Translations under genes and position numbers: made by a program
In this document: positions 35,209 to 43,992 of the stretch, piece by piece
How positions within the stretch are numbered: position 1 is the stretch's first letter
Layout: each line of letters opens with the position of its first letter
Notes under the pieces: model-generated
Told to the model about the DNA's origin: nothing
The model's database searches: none
The model's input: only the letters and a program-made list of their open reading frames with translations
Source: Thermoplasmata archaeon
Lineage (GTDB): Archaea; Thermoplasmatota; Thermoplasmata; Thermoplasmatales; GCA-001856825
Reading direction: 5' to 3'
DNA length: 64,000 nt
Assembly (NCBI GenBank): GCA_021792255.1
Contig: JAJYUZ010000001.1
Location: forward strand, 186,001-250,000

Positions 35209-35301
35209 TTTAAGGTCCTTAAAGTCCGATGCTGTATTTCCAAGCCGATAAAGGGTATCTTATAAACTGTAAGATGCATCCTGACGGAACAAGAACGTCA
35301 G
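35209..35301. promoter_or_regulatory. three inverted repeats upstream of the DNA ligase gene
   Basis: TTTAAGG-T-CCTTAAA (35209-35223), ATCTTA...TAAGAT (35257-35275) and CTGACG...CGTCAG (35281-35301) are perfect inverted repeats. The ligase GTG follows at 35335 with an atatttatta TATA-like box (about 35303-35312). They may be operator sites. Apart from these and the short ORF, the rest of the 397-bp gap (34938-35334) shows nothing recognisable. Confidence 0.35.
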
Positions 35302-35334
35302 CGATATTTATTAGCAGTTATCATATCTATAATC

Positions 35335-37101
35335 GTGAGATTCCTAGAACTTGCGGAAACACTTGATAATATCGAAAGAACCACCAAAAGATTGGAAATG
35401 GTCGATTTGATTTCCGGGCTCCTTAGGGTGGCGGAGGATGACATCAAGGAGACCGTCTTTCTTCTTCAGGGCAAGGTTGCACCGGACTATGTGGGTCTCG
35501 AACTAGGGATCGCAGAAAAAATTGCGATAAGAGCTCTCTCTTCTCTGTCAGGACTCCGTGAAGAGGCGATTGAATTCGAGCTAATTGAGAAAGGCGATTT
35601 GGGAAAGATCGGAGAAGAACTACTCAAGAAAAAAAAGCAAGCATCATTATTCTCAGAGAGTCTGACCGTAAGAAAGGTATATGAGTCGCTGTTAAGGATT
35701 TCCAAAGCGGGGGGAGAGGGATCTCAGACTCGTAAGCTTCAGATACTCTTGGATTTGTTGCAGAACGCAGAACCTGTTGAAGTTAGATACCTTCTAAGGA
35801 TCGTTACTGGAAAGATGAGGATTGGCGTCGCAGACATGACGATAGTCGATGCGATAGCAGTAGCATTTGGTTCAAAGGAGAACAGCGACCTTGTGGAGCA
35901 CTCTTACAACATCATGCCTGACTTGCCAGAGCTCGCATACAGAGCAATGGCAGGAGGAATAGATTCTCTCTCTACCATAAGGATAACTCCGGGTATTCCC
36001 ATAAGGTCCATGCTTGCGGAGAGACTCCCCTCACTTAACGAAATCCTGACGAGAATGGAAGGGAGATTTGCAATCGAGTACAAGTATGATGGCCTCAGAA
36101 CCCAGGTTCATAAGATTGGTAGCAAGATAGAGCTATTCTCCAGGCGAATGGAAAACATTACTTCACAGTTCCCGGATATTGTAAAAGAGATCAGAGAAAA
36201 CGTGAAGGTGGAAAATGCGATACTCGACGGAGAAGCAGTACCCTTCAACCTGGAGACAAACGAGATGCTTCCGTTCCAGGAAATTTCGAGAAGAAGGGGC
36301 AGGAAGTACGATTTAAGCGAAACGATTGAAAGGATTCCGGTCGTACTCTTTCTGTTTGACGCTATGATGCTCAATGGAAAGAGTCTTATGGATATGCCAT
36401 ACGCTCAGAGAAGGGTGAAACTCACAAACACAATCAAGGAGAGCACCAAAATAAAGATCGCAAAGAGCAGAGTGGTGACCGACGTGGAATCGGCGGACAA
36501 ATTTTTTAACGAAGCACTCGAAGCAGGGTGTGAAGGAATAATGGCGAAGAGCATTGAGGAGAAGTCCATCTACAAACCCGGGGCTAGGGAGTTCCTCTGG
36601 ATTAAATACAAAAGAGAATACCAACTCGAGATGGAGGATACTGCTGATTTGGTCGTCGTTGGAGCTTTTGGTGGACAGGGGAAGAGGAGTGGAGGTTACG
36701 GCGCTTTGCTCATGGCGGTATATTCTAAAGAAGAGGACAAATTCAAGACCATTTGCAAACTCGGTTCCGGATTTACGGACGAGCAGCTAGAAAATTTGCC
36801 CCGAATGTTGAGAACTTTCGCAATCAAAAAGAAGGATCCAAGGGTGGAAAGCTCGATAGAGGCGGATTTCTGGTTTACTCCCTCTCTGGTGCTGGAAGTG
36901 AAGGGTGCAGAGATCACTCTCTCCCCCACCCATACGTGCTGTCAGGATGTAGTTAAAAAGGGGGCAGGTCTCGCGATAAGATTTCCCAGATTCGTTGGAA
37001 GGTGGAGGACTGACAAGAAGGTAGACGAGGCAACCGACGAACAGGAAATATTAGAAATGTATCACTCACAGAGGAAGAAAATTCTAGCCGACAATGCCTA
37101 A
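35335..37101 (+). CDS. lig: ATP-dependent DNA ligase (archaeal type)
   Basis: 588 residues starting at GTG. An N-terminal helical DNA-binding domain (about 1-220) is followed by the adenylation domain with the active-site Lys in EYKYDGLR (near 248), FSRRMENIT, DGEAV, GIMAKS and WIKYKREY, then the OB-fold. It seals nicks in DNA and is the replicative ligase of archaea. Sequences are complete and of standard length. A set of inverted repeats precedes the gene, and pyrD starts 30 bp behind it. Confidence 0.96.
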   Translation: MRFLELAETLDNIERTTKRLEMVDLISGLLRVAEDDIKETVFLLQGKVAPDYVGLELGIAEKIAIRALSSLSGLREEAIEFELIEKGDLGKIGEELLKKKKQASLFSESLTVRKVYESLLRISKAGGEGSQTRKLQILLDLLQNAEPVEVRYLLRIVTGKMRIGVADMTIVDAIAVAFGSKENSDLVEHSYNIMPDLPELAYRAMAGGIDSLSTIRITPGIPIRSMLAERLPSLNEILTRMEGRFAIEYKYDGLRTQVHKIGSKIELFSRRMENITSQFPDIVKEIRENVKVENAILDGEAVPFNLETNEMLPFQEISRRRGRKYDLSETIERIPVVLFLFDAMMLNGKSLMDMPYAQRRVKLTNTIKESTKIKIAKSRVVTDVESADKFFNEALEAGCEGIMAKSIEEKSIYKPGAREFLWIKYKREYQLEMEDTADLVVVGAFGGQGKRSGGYGALLMAVYSKEEDKFKTICKLGSGFTDEQLENLPRMLRTFAIKKKDPRVESSIEADFWFTPSLVLEVKGAEITLSPTHTCCQDVVKKGAGLAIRFPRFVGRWRTDKKVDEATDEQEILEMYHSQRKKILADNA

Positions 37102-37130
37102 ATTTTTATCTGACACCGACATCTGCTTCG

Positions 37131-38033
37131 ATGGCTTCGATAACGACGAGTGTGGGCAGTTTTTCGCTCGAAAATCCCGTTATCCTTGCCAGCGGTATCC
37201 TTGACGAAACTTCAGGTTCAATCCTACGCTCCTTGAGATCCGGAGCGGGGGCAGTTGTCACAAAATCGATTGGAATTTCCGAAAGGAAAGGCTACTCGAC
37301 TCCTGTGATATCGGAGGTAGGTACTGGGTTGCTCAATGCAGTTGGTCTTTCAAACCCGGGCATAGACAATTTCGTAGAAGAGTACAAGAGCTTTCCGGAA
37401 AAGAAGAAAACCATTGTATCAATTTTTGGTGGAAATGTTGAAGAATTCGTGACACTTGCGGGAAGGATTGAAGAGATAGGATTCGACAAGGTGGAACTCA
37501 ATCTCTCCTGTCCGCACGTAAAGGGAGTAGGTTCAGAAGTCGGACAAGACTTGGATATGGTGGAAGAAATTGTTTCCGAAATAAAGAACAGGACAAAACT
37601 CCAGGTGTGGGCAAAACTCACTCCAAACGTCACGGACTTGATCGCCCTCGCAAAGGCATCTGAGAAAGCCGATGCGTACACACTTATCAACACCCTGAGA
37701 GCTACTGGCGTAGAGATTTATTCTAGAAAATTTGTTCTTTCGAACACTATAGGAGGCTATTCCGGACCAGGCATAAAACCGGTTGCGCTAAGAGCGGTCT
37801 ACGATGTGTACAAGGAAACTGGTAAGAGTATAGTTGGAGTAGGTGGAATAACAACGTGGCAGGACGCGATAGAGTTCTTCCTGCTTGGGGCAAGAGCAAT
37901 CCAGATAGGCACTGCGCTGCTCTATGAGGATTATTCAGTTTATTCTAAGGTCAATCAGGGCATCAAGAAGTATCTAGACGATGAAGGATTTTCAAAGCTT
38001 GAAGACATAATAGGGGCGATGGTCGCGAGATGA
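37131..38033 (+). CDS. pyrD: dihydroorotate dehydrogenase, catalytic subunit (class 1B)
   Basis: 300 residues, an FMN TIM-barrel. LNLSCPHVKGVGSE carries the catalytic Cys that marks class 1 enzymes (class 2 uses Ser); SGPGIKPVALRAV and GVGGITTWQDAIEFFLLGARAIQIGTA-L are the FMN-binding segments. It oxidises dihydroorotate to orotate in pyrimidine synthesis. Class 1B enzymes need PyrK, whose gene overlaps the end by 4 bp. Confidence 0.95.
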   Translation: MASITTSVGSFSLENPVILASGILDETSGSILRSLRSGAGAVVTKSIGISERKGYSTPVISEVGTGLLNAVGLSNPGIDNFVEEYKSFPEKKKTIVSIFGGNVEEFVTLAGRIEEIGFDKVELNLSCPHVKGVGSEVGQDLDMVEEIVSEIKNRTKLQVWAKLTPNVTDLIALAKASEKADAYTLINTLRATGVEIYSRKFVLSNTIGGYSGPGIKPVALRAVYDVYKETGKSIVGVGGITTWQDAIEFFLLGARAIQIGTALLYEDYSVYSKVNQGIKKYLDDEGFSKLEDIIGAMVAR

Positions 38034-38779
38034 ATCACGCTCGGGTAATCGATATCGTCAAAGAGAACAAGGACGTGTTCACTCTCAGTTTCGATTTCAG
38101 CATCGTCGCAAAGCCTGGTCAGTTTCTTATGGTCTGGGTGCCTGGTGGAAAAGAGATTCCGATGTCTCTTTCTCATATCACGAGCCCACCTTCAATCACT
38201 TTCAGGGTCTTTGGAGAAACGACAAAATTCTTATCAGGTCTGAGGAAGGGGGATAGGATGTACTTTAGGGGACCGTACGGGAACTCTTACCCAGAACCTT
38301 CTGGCAGAATAGCGTACATAGCAGGTGGCACCGGTCTCGCCTCTGTCTACTCTATGCTGTCAAAGTACATTGGAGATGTGTTTGTCGGAGCAAGAACAAA
38401 GGACGACCTGTTCCTCCTGAAGAAAGGGTTCAAAATTGCAACCGATGACGGTTCTGCCGGATTTAAAGGAACGGTTATCGATCTCTTCGTTCCGCACGTT
38501 GACGATTATGACTACGTCTTCGTGTGCGGGCCAGAACCAATGGCAAAGTCCTTGTTGGATAAAATCGACAGGAAAACCAAAACCAAGATATACTTCTCCC
38601 TGGAAAGGTTAATGAAGTGCGGAGTAGGGATCTGTGACAGCTGCAGTGTCAATGGTATCAGGATCTGCAAAGATGGCACAATCTTCAGCATAGAAGAAGT
38701 GTTGAAGATGAACGAGTTCGGTGTGTTTAAGAGAAGTGAATCAGGGAAAATAGAATTCTTCGCAAAAAACAAACGGTGA
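38030..38779 (+). CDS. pyrK: dihydroorotate dehydrogenase electron-transfer subunit
   Basis: 249 residues. An FAD-binding barrel comes first (IPMSLSHI in place of the RPY-type motif), then the NAD domain with AGGTGLASVYSML, and a C-terminal [2Fe-2S] site with four Cys starting CGVGICDSC and ending with ICKDG. It passes electrons from PyrD-bound FMN to NAD. The gene overlaps pyrD by 4 bp, so the heterotetramer subunits are made together. Confidence 0.93.
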   Translation: MNHARVIDIVKENKDVFTLSFDFSIVAKPGQFLMVWVPGGKEIPMSLSHITSPPSITFRVFGETTKFLSGLRKGDRMYFRGPYGNSYPEPSGRIAYIAGGTGLASVYSMLSKYIGDVFVGARTKDDLFLLKKGFKIATDDGSAGFKGTVIDLFVPHVDDYDYVFVCGPEPMAKSLLDKIDRKTKTKIYFSLERLMKCGVGICDSCSVNGIRICKDGTIFSIEEVLKMNEFGVFKRSESGKIEFFAKNKR

Positions 38780-38785
38780 TTCTGG

Positions 38786-39442
38786 ATGTTCCAATCGGAT
38801 TATCCGTACATTCCGTTGGTCCTACTCGTTGCACTCTTCTACGCAGCTTATGAAGATATAGCGAAGAGAAGGATAGCGACGATTTCGTTTCTTGCAATCG
38901 ATATTGTTCTCTTTTTTTATTACGTTATTACAGCCTTCTGGGTCTCTTTTTTTCTGATTCCTATAATTGCCGAATTTTTCTTCAAGAGATTTTCTCTTCT
39001 TTTTTACATCATCATGATTGTTCCGCTCGTCTTCGATACTTCCGTGATCTCTATATCTCTCTCGTACTCAATACTACTAATCAGGTTGTTTGGGCTGTTT
39101 ATTCACAACTTTGGAAAAGGCGATGTAAAGGTCCTCCAAACTGTGGCACTTACAGTCCCTTTCTATCCGCATCTTTTGTTGCTTGACTCGTTATTTCCCC
39201 CGGTCCTGAGCGTGATTATGGTCGCAAGCATCTTGGGCACGATCTCTTCGGCTATCGTGTCCTCGCGAAAAGTTCAAAGCGGTTCAATTAGGAATTTTTC
39301 GCCTTCACCGCCCTCATTGGTTGAAGAAAACAACAAGTTCTGGATAGACGGATCAAAGTTGACTTACAAGATCCCGTTCGTCACTTTTATCGCCGCTGGA
39401 TACACTCTCTTATTTATCCTTTCATTACTCCGATTGGTCTAA
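38786..39442 (+). CDS. A24 family prepilin/preflagellin peptidase-like membrane protease
   Basis: 218 residues with about six transmembrane segments. The two catalytic Asp of A24 proteases are present: Asp24 in AAYEDIAKRRI (first Asp motif) and Asp113 in FGKGDVKVL (GxGD motif). Such enzymes cut class III signal peptides of archaellins, pilins and sugar-binding proteins at the inner face of the membrane. The gene sits 6 bp behind pyrK and is likely co-transcribed. No pilin or archaellum gene is in the window. Its 3' end overlaps the convergent rtcB by 29 bp. Confidence 0.85.
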   Translation: MFQSDYPYIPLVLLVALFYAAYEDIAKRRIATISFLAIDIVLFFYYVITAFWVSFFLIPIIAEFFFKRFSLLFYIIMIVPLVFDTSVISISLSYSILLIRLFGLFIHNFGKGDVKVLQTVALTVPFYPHLLLLDSLFPPVLSVIMVASILGTISSAIVSSRKVQSGSIRNFSPSPPSLVEENNKFWIDGSKLTYKIPFVTFIAAGYTLLFILSLLRLV

Positions 39443-40865
39443 GTCTAGCAACGAGTTTTGATAATCCAGCGCACTCCACCGACTTTACGACCTGATCGAC
39501 GTCCTTGTAGGCCTTAGGCGCTTCTTCCTGCAAGACGTACTTTGTTGCTGCCTTCACGTAAATTCCCTGACCTTCCAAATCGCTCTTGACAGCCTGAGTT
39601 GAGTATTGCTTCACTGCTCTGCTGCGACTCATTACCCTTCCAGATCCATGGCAAGTAGATCCAAAGGTTTCATCCAATGCTTTCTGCGTTCCGACCAGTA
39701 CATACGATGCAGTTCCCATAGTACCTGGAATTATGACTGGATGTCCATAGTCTCTGTACAGATTTGATATCTCCGTCCTTCCGGCGGGAAAAGCTCTGGT
39801 TGCTCCCTTCCTGTGGACGACTACCTTTCTTCTTGTTCCCTCGATCGTGTGTTCTTCTACTTTTGCAATGTTGTGGCAGACGTCATACACTATGTCCATT
39901 TCTAGGCTCTCTGGATCCTGGTTCAACACCGAACCGAAACTTTCTCTAATCCGGTGGGTGACGATCTGTCTATTGGAGAACCCGAAATTCGCAGCTCCCC
40001 CCATGGCGGCGAAGTAATCTTGGCCCTCATCCGATTTGAAAGGAACCGAGGCGAGCTGTTTATCGGGGACAGAAATGTTGTATTTCTTCATGGCATCTTG
40101 CATGACTTCCAGATAATCCGTGGCAACCTGGTGGCCAAATCCCCTCGATCCCGTGTGAACCATTATAGTAATTTGTCCCTCAAAGTTCAGCCCGAATTTC
40201 CTGGCAAGGGCTACATCGTATATCTTGTCCACCAGCTGAACCTCCAGGAAGTGGTTGCCGGCACCAAGGGTACCGAGCTGGTTGAATCCTCGTGATCTCG
40301 CCTTCTGAGATATTTTACTTCTGTCAGAAAATTTCAGTACTCCCGCCTCTTCGATTCTCTCAAGGTCACGCTGCCAACCATAGCCTTCGCTTATGGCGAA
40401 CTTTACTCCTTCCGTTATGAAATTCTCCATTCTCCCGACGTTCAAATTAAGCTTGCTTTCTCTACCGACTCCAGAAGGGACCTTTTCGAACATTTCGTTG
40501 ACCAGTTCCTTTATCCGGGGTCGAACATCCCTTTCGCTAAGATTCGTCTTAATCAGTCTGACCCCACAGTTTACATCGAAGCCCACTCCTCCGGGACTTA
40601 TTACTCCCTCCTCCAAATCAAATGCCGCGACTCCGCCAATGGGAAAGCCGTATCCCAGATGAATGTCGGGCATGGCAAGAGATGCCTCAAGTATGCCAGG
40701 CAATCTTGCAACGTTGGTCACTTGATTGAGAGCCTCGTCCATCTGAATACCCTTAATCAGTTCGTCGTTCGCATAAATAATTCCTGGTACCCTTGTAGGT
40801 TCGTTCTGTTTCGGAGATATTTGGAACTTGCAGTCTCCGATTTTTTCAAGATCAAACATTACCAA
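39414..40865 (-). CDS. rtcB: tRNA-splicing RNA ligase RtcB
   Basis: 483 residues. Metal and catalytic signatures: GGVGFDVNCGVRL near residue 92 (Asp and Cys ligands), GTLGAGNHFLEVQ (His), MVHTGSRGFGHQ (His) and CHGSGRVMSRSRA, where the His takes GMP. RtcB joins 2',3'-cyclic phosphate and 5'-OH ends, completing archaeal tRNA intron splicing and RNA repair. No intein interrupts it. The ATG at 40865 or 40859 may be used. Confidence 0.96.
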   Translation of the reverse strand: MVMFDLEKIGDCKFQISPKQNEPTRVPGIIYANDELIKGIQMDEALNQVTNVARLPGILEASLAMPDIHLGYGFPIGGVAAFDLEEGVISPGGVGFDVNCGVRLIKTNLSERDVRPRIKELVNEMFEKVPSGVGRESKLNLNVGRMENFITEGVKFAISEGYGWQRDLERIEEAGVLKFSDRSKISQKARSRGFNQLGTLGAGNHFLEVQLVDKIYDVALARKFGLNFEGQITIMVHTGSRGFGHQVATDYLEVMQDAMKKYNISVPDKQLASVPFKSDEGQDYFAAMGGAANFGFSNRQIVTHRIRESFGSVLNQDPESLEMDIVYDVCHNIAKVEEHTIEGTRRKVVVHRKGATRAFPAGRTEISNLYRDYGHPVIIPGTMGTASYVLVGTQKALDETFGSTCHGSGRVMSRSRAVKQYSTQAVKSDLEGQGIYVKAATKYVLQEEAPKAYKDVDQVVKSVECAGLSKLVARLRPIGVMKG

Positions 40866-41090
40866 TCTGAATCGTACGTCTTAGTATAACTGTTGCGTCA
40901 CACTTGAATGCCTATGATAATTATTCTGGAGGGCCCGGTCATTCCTAATCAGATAAGCCCTAGAGTTCTGTTAATTCCCCTTTGAAAACCCTATTTTAAT
41001 TTCAGGTTTCATTGACAGCACGATTTAAAAGCTAAAATTGGCCTTCTTAAGCGTCTTAAAATTAAATAATCAGTTAATGTTGCCCATAGG

Positions 41091-42281
41091 ATGCAAAACC
41101 GAGTTATAGTTGCAGTTTTGGTAATCGTTCTGGTTGTCGGATTGAGCGCTGGCATCACGACAGGATATTATCTAGGTCATGCGTCTAGCAGTAAAACTGA
41201 GACGCTCGCAGTCTTTGCCGCAGGTTCTACAACCTCCGTACTAGGCAACAGTTTTTATCCTCAATTTACGAACCTGACAGGTATAAAGGTGGATCCTACT
41301 TTTGCTGGCTCAGTCTCTGGAGCGAGCGAAATTGACTCGGGAATCCCATTCGATGTGTTCATTTCGGCCGCTGCAGGAGTTATACCACAGTATATGTTCC
41401 CGAACAAAACAGCTAATTGGATGGTCATTTTCGCCTCAAATGAAATGGCAATAACTTGGCTGAACAGCAGTTTCAGCATCACTAATCCTTACTGGTTTGA
41501 AAACCTGACTGCTGCGGGAATCAAGGTGGGGGTTTCGAACGCCAGTCTAGATCCGAGCGGCTTCCAGGCAATTGAAATGGTAAAGTTGGCTGGAATCCTG
41601 TATACGAATTGGACAAATCCTTACGTCAAGTATGCTTTCAATAACGATACAAAACTCTTCAATACTTACAATGAGGCCTGGAATTCCTGGTTCGGTCCAA
41701 ATGGAAACTTGGTCAGAGACGGGCTTGGAACCGGATATCCGCTGAATTACTCAATGGCACTCTACTATCAATTGTTCAACTATTCGTACAGGCATGGAAA
41801 TCTCATACCAACGACTGAGGAATTTGGGCTCAAGGATTATCTCAAGTCGGGATCCGTGGACTATGCACTCACCTACAAGTCTCAGGCATTAAATCAGAAG
41901 TTGGAATATTATCAAAAAGGGAACGGAATTAATGGTCTGTCGTCCTGGATTAATCTAGGAAACATCAGCAAGTCGGAGGTGACCTTCTATAGTGAGGTAA
42001 CGACCGCTGGTCCAGCTTACAGCAACATAGGAGACTTTCCTGGTGGTCCTATACTTTATTCCGCGACTATTCCCACTTCATCAAAGAACGCTCAGGTTGC
42101 CCAGCAACTAATTTACTACCTCATCACCAGCCTTGGAAGTTCTATGCTGAGGTCGTCGGATTTTAATCCTATCAGCGATCCCTTTATCTATTCACCAAGC
42201 TCATTGGCCCCGTCCTTCCTCAACGGAATCACTCAGCAGGTGCCGAACTATCTCCCAACTTCCTCCTACGAAGAAGTATGA
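41091..42281 (+). CDS. molybdate/tungstate ABC transporter, membrane-anchored substrate-binding protein
   Basis: 396 residues. Residues 5-27 form an uncleaved or signal-like hydrophobic helix (VIVAVLVIVLVVGLSAGITTG), after which the binding protein starts with FAAGSTTSVLGNSFYPQF and FAGSVSGASEI, similar to WtpA/ModA proteins that bind oxyanions. Many N-x-S/T sequons suggest glycosylation. It would capture molybdate or tungstate outside the cell for the adjoining permease. Its stop overlaps the permease start by 4 bp. The metal specificity cannot be told from sequence, but the neighbouring moeA, moaB and moaC genes support Mo/W. Confidence 0.82.
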   Translation: MQNRVIVAVLVIVLVVGLSAGITTGYYLGHASSSKTETLAVFAAGSTTSVLGNSFYPQFTNLTGIKVDPTFAGSVSGASEIDSGIPFDVFISAAAGVIPQYMFPNKTANWMVIFASNEMAITWLNSSFSITNPYWFENLTAAGIKVGVSNASLDPSGFQAIEMVKLAGILYTNWTNPYVKYAFNNDTKLFNTYNEAWNSWFGPNGNLVRDGLGTGYPLNYSMALYYQLFNYSYRHGNLIPTTEEFGLKDYLKSGSVDYALTYKSQALNQKLEYYQKGNGINGLSSWINLGNISKSEVTFYSEVTTAGPAYSNIGDFPGGPILYSATIPTSSKNAQVAQQLIYYLITSLGSSMLRSSDFNPISDPFIYSPSSLAPSFLNGITQQVPNYLPTSSYEEV

Positions 42282-43069
42282 GGAAGTGGAATTCACTCTA
42301 TTTTTTATTTCTCCCTTTTTTTGCCGTTTACCTACTGTTTATAATTACGCCCATTTTCAGGACGCTTACCTTCGAAAGTTTAAGCTATATCTTGCGAGAT
42401 AGTTCGTCTGGAATATTACCGAGTTTGGGGTATACGTACCTCCTTGCGCTCTTGGTGGCACTGCTTTCGATCGGATTCTCGATCCCTTACGTCTATTTTG
42501 TCTCTAGGAACAGACACATAGTTCTAAAGTCCCTCGATAGTCTAGTCGAGTTACCTATTATGATTCCACACACTGTGGTGGGATTGATGATGCTAATTAC
42601 CTTCGAACCCACCATGCCGATTGGAAGGCTGATATCCAGAATCTACCCGGGGTACCAATTCCTGGATACCTTTCTCGCAGTGATTCTGACGCTGTTCTTT
42701 TTGTCCTCAGCGTACAGCATCAGGACTGTTCAGATATCATATTCGAGAGATGTTATGAAGTATGAGAATGTTGGGAGAACTCTAGGAATGACTCCTTTTG
42801 CAAGCTATTTCATCATCGGCCTGCCAATGATGGGAAAAGCACTATTAAGGGGTCTAATCCTTTCCTGGGCAAGATCCGTCTCAGAGGTAGGAAGCCTCTT
42901 GATAGTCGCCTTTTCGATCATTCCAAGTGGGATCCATCTTGCTGGAGTTTTTATCTACTATCAGTTCCTGGCAGGCAATCTGTCTTATGCAATAGCATCA
43001 TCTGCCATTCTGATAATCACCGGTCTAATAGCACTCCTTCTGGTTAAACTACTGGAGCGTGAAAGATGA
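42278..43069 (+). CDS. molybdate/tungstate ABC transporter, permease
   Basis: 263 residues with six transmembrane segments. The EAA-like cytoplasmic loop is seen as YENVGRTLGMTPFASYFIIGLPMMGKALLRGL, the contact to the ATPase. It carries the oxyanion across the membrane with the binding protein at 41091 and the ATPase at 43066. It overlaps both neighbours by 4 bp. Confidence 0.88.
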   Translation: MRKWNSLYFLFLPFFAVYLLFIITPIFRTLTFESLSYILRDSSSGILPSLGYTYLLALLVALLSIGFSIPYVYFVSRNRHIVLKSLDSLVELPIMIPHTVVGLMMLITFEPTMPIGRLISRIYPGYQFLDTFLAVILTLFFLSSAYSIRTVQISYSRDVMKYENVGRTLGMTPFASYFIIGLPMMGKALLRGLILSWARSVSEVGSLLIVAFSIIPSGIHLAGVFIYYQFLAGNLSYAIASSAILIITGLIALLLVKLLERER

Positions 43070-43959
43070 TTCACATAGAGAATTATGTGGTAGAAAGAGG
43101 AGGATTTCGAATGGAGATTCCGGACCTTACCTTTGAGGGGAGGAAGAATTTCATCATTGGGAAGAATGGGTCTGGAAAAACCACTCTGCTCCAGTCCCTT
43201 GCAGGACTGGTGGATAGCTCTGGAGTATTCGAAGTTGGTGGTGAGAATCGTGGGGAATACCCTCCGGAGCAGAGGGGAATTGGTTACATTCCTCAAGACC
43301 TCCTTCTTTTTGGGAAAATGACCGTGAGGGCTAACCTGATGTCTCCAGTAAGGTATGGTAAGGGTGACGTGTCGATCTATTCTGAGCTCGTGGACAGAAT
43401 GGGACTAGTCAGTCTTCTTTCGAAGAAGGCAAACGAGATTTCGATGGGAGAGACACAGAAAGTGGCCATAGCTCGTGCCATAATATCCAAACCTTCCGTT
43501 CTTCTCATGGATGAACCATTCTCATTCCAGGATGAAATAGCTAGACTTGGCATGATCAGTTTGATTGACGAGCTCTCAGAGAAATATGGTTTTGACTACA
43601 TCTATGCAACACACAACTCAAGAGACCTTGAATTGGGCTTCTCGAATCTCGTTTCAATTGATCGAGGCAGGGTAATCGAGGCTGTGGATTCATTGTCAAA
43701 GGTAGAGCACTTCAGGACGATGTCGCTTCTGGATTACAAGAACCTTGCAATCGTCGATGGAAAGTACTATTTTCTGAACGAGGACTCTCTAAAATTTAGC
43801 GATCAGACAGGAGATGAGTACGAGATTGTTGGGAACGAGCCAGAAAAATATGTGCGACTCAAGATCGGTGGCAATTATTTCTTTGTTTCCATATCAAAGG
43901 AAACAAGTGGAAAGTACGTGAAATTGGATTTGAACAATGCTACGGAAATTGACTACTAG
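43066..43959 (+). CDS. molybdate/tungstate ABC transporter, ATP-binding protein
   Basis: 297 residues. Walker A GKNGSGKTT (near 27), signature ISMGETQKVAIARA and Walker B VLLMDEPFSFQD are present; the usual LSGGQ is replaced by S-M-G-E-T, a mild variation. The C-terminal about 80 residues (after residue 215) are a small regulatory-like beta domain (KYYFLNEDSLKFSD...), short for a MOP domain. It energises the importer. It ends 34 bp before moeA. Confidence 0.9.
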   Translation: MIHIENYVVERGGFRMEIPDLTFEGRKNFIIGKNGSGKTTLLQSLAGLVDSSGVFEVGGENRGEYPPEQRGIGYIPQDLLLFGKMTVRANLMSPVRYGKGDVSIYSELVDRMGLVSLLSKKANEISMGETQKVAIARAIISKPSVLLMDEPFSFQDEIARLGMISLIDELSEKYGFDYIYATHNSRDLELGFSNLVSIDRGRVIEAVDSLSKVEHFRTMSLLDYKNLAIVDGKYYFLNEDSLKFSDQTGDEYEIVGNEPEKYVRLKIGGNYFFVSISKETSGKYVKLDLNNATEIDY

Positions 43960-43992
43960 TAAACGTTTTAGAGATTGTCTCTATCATACTTC

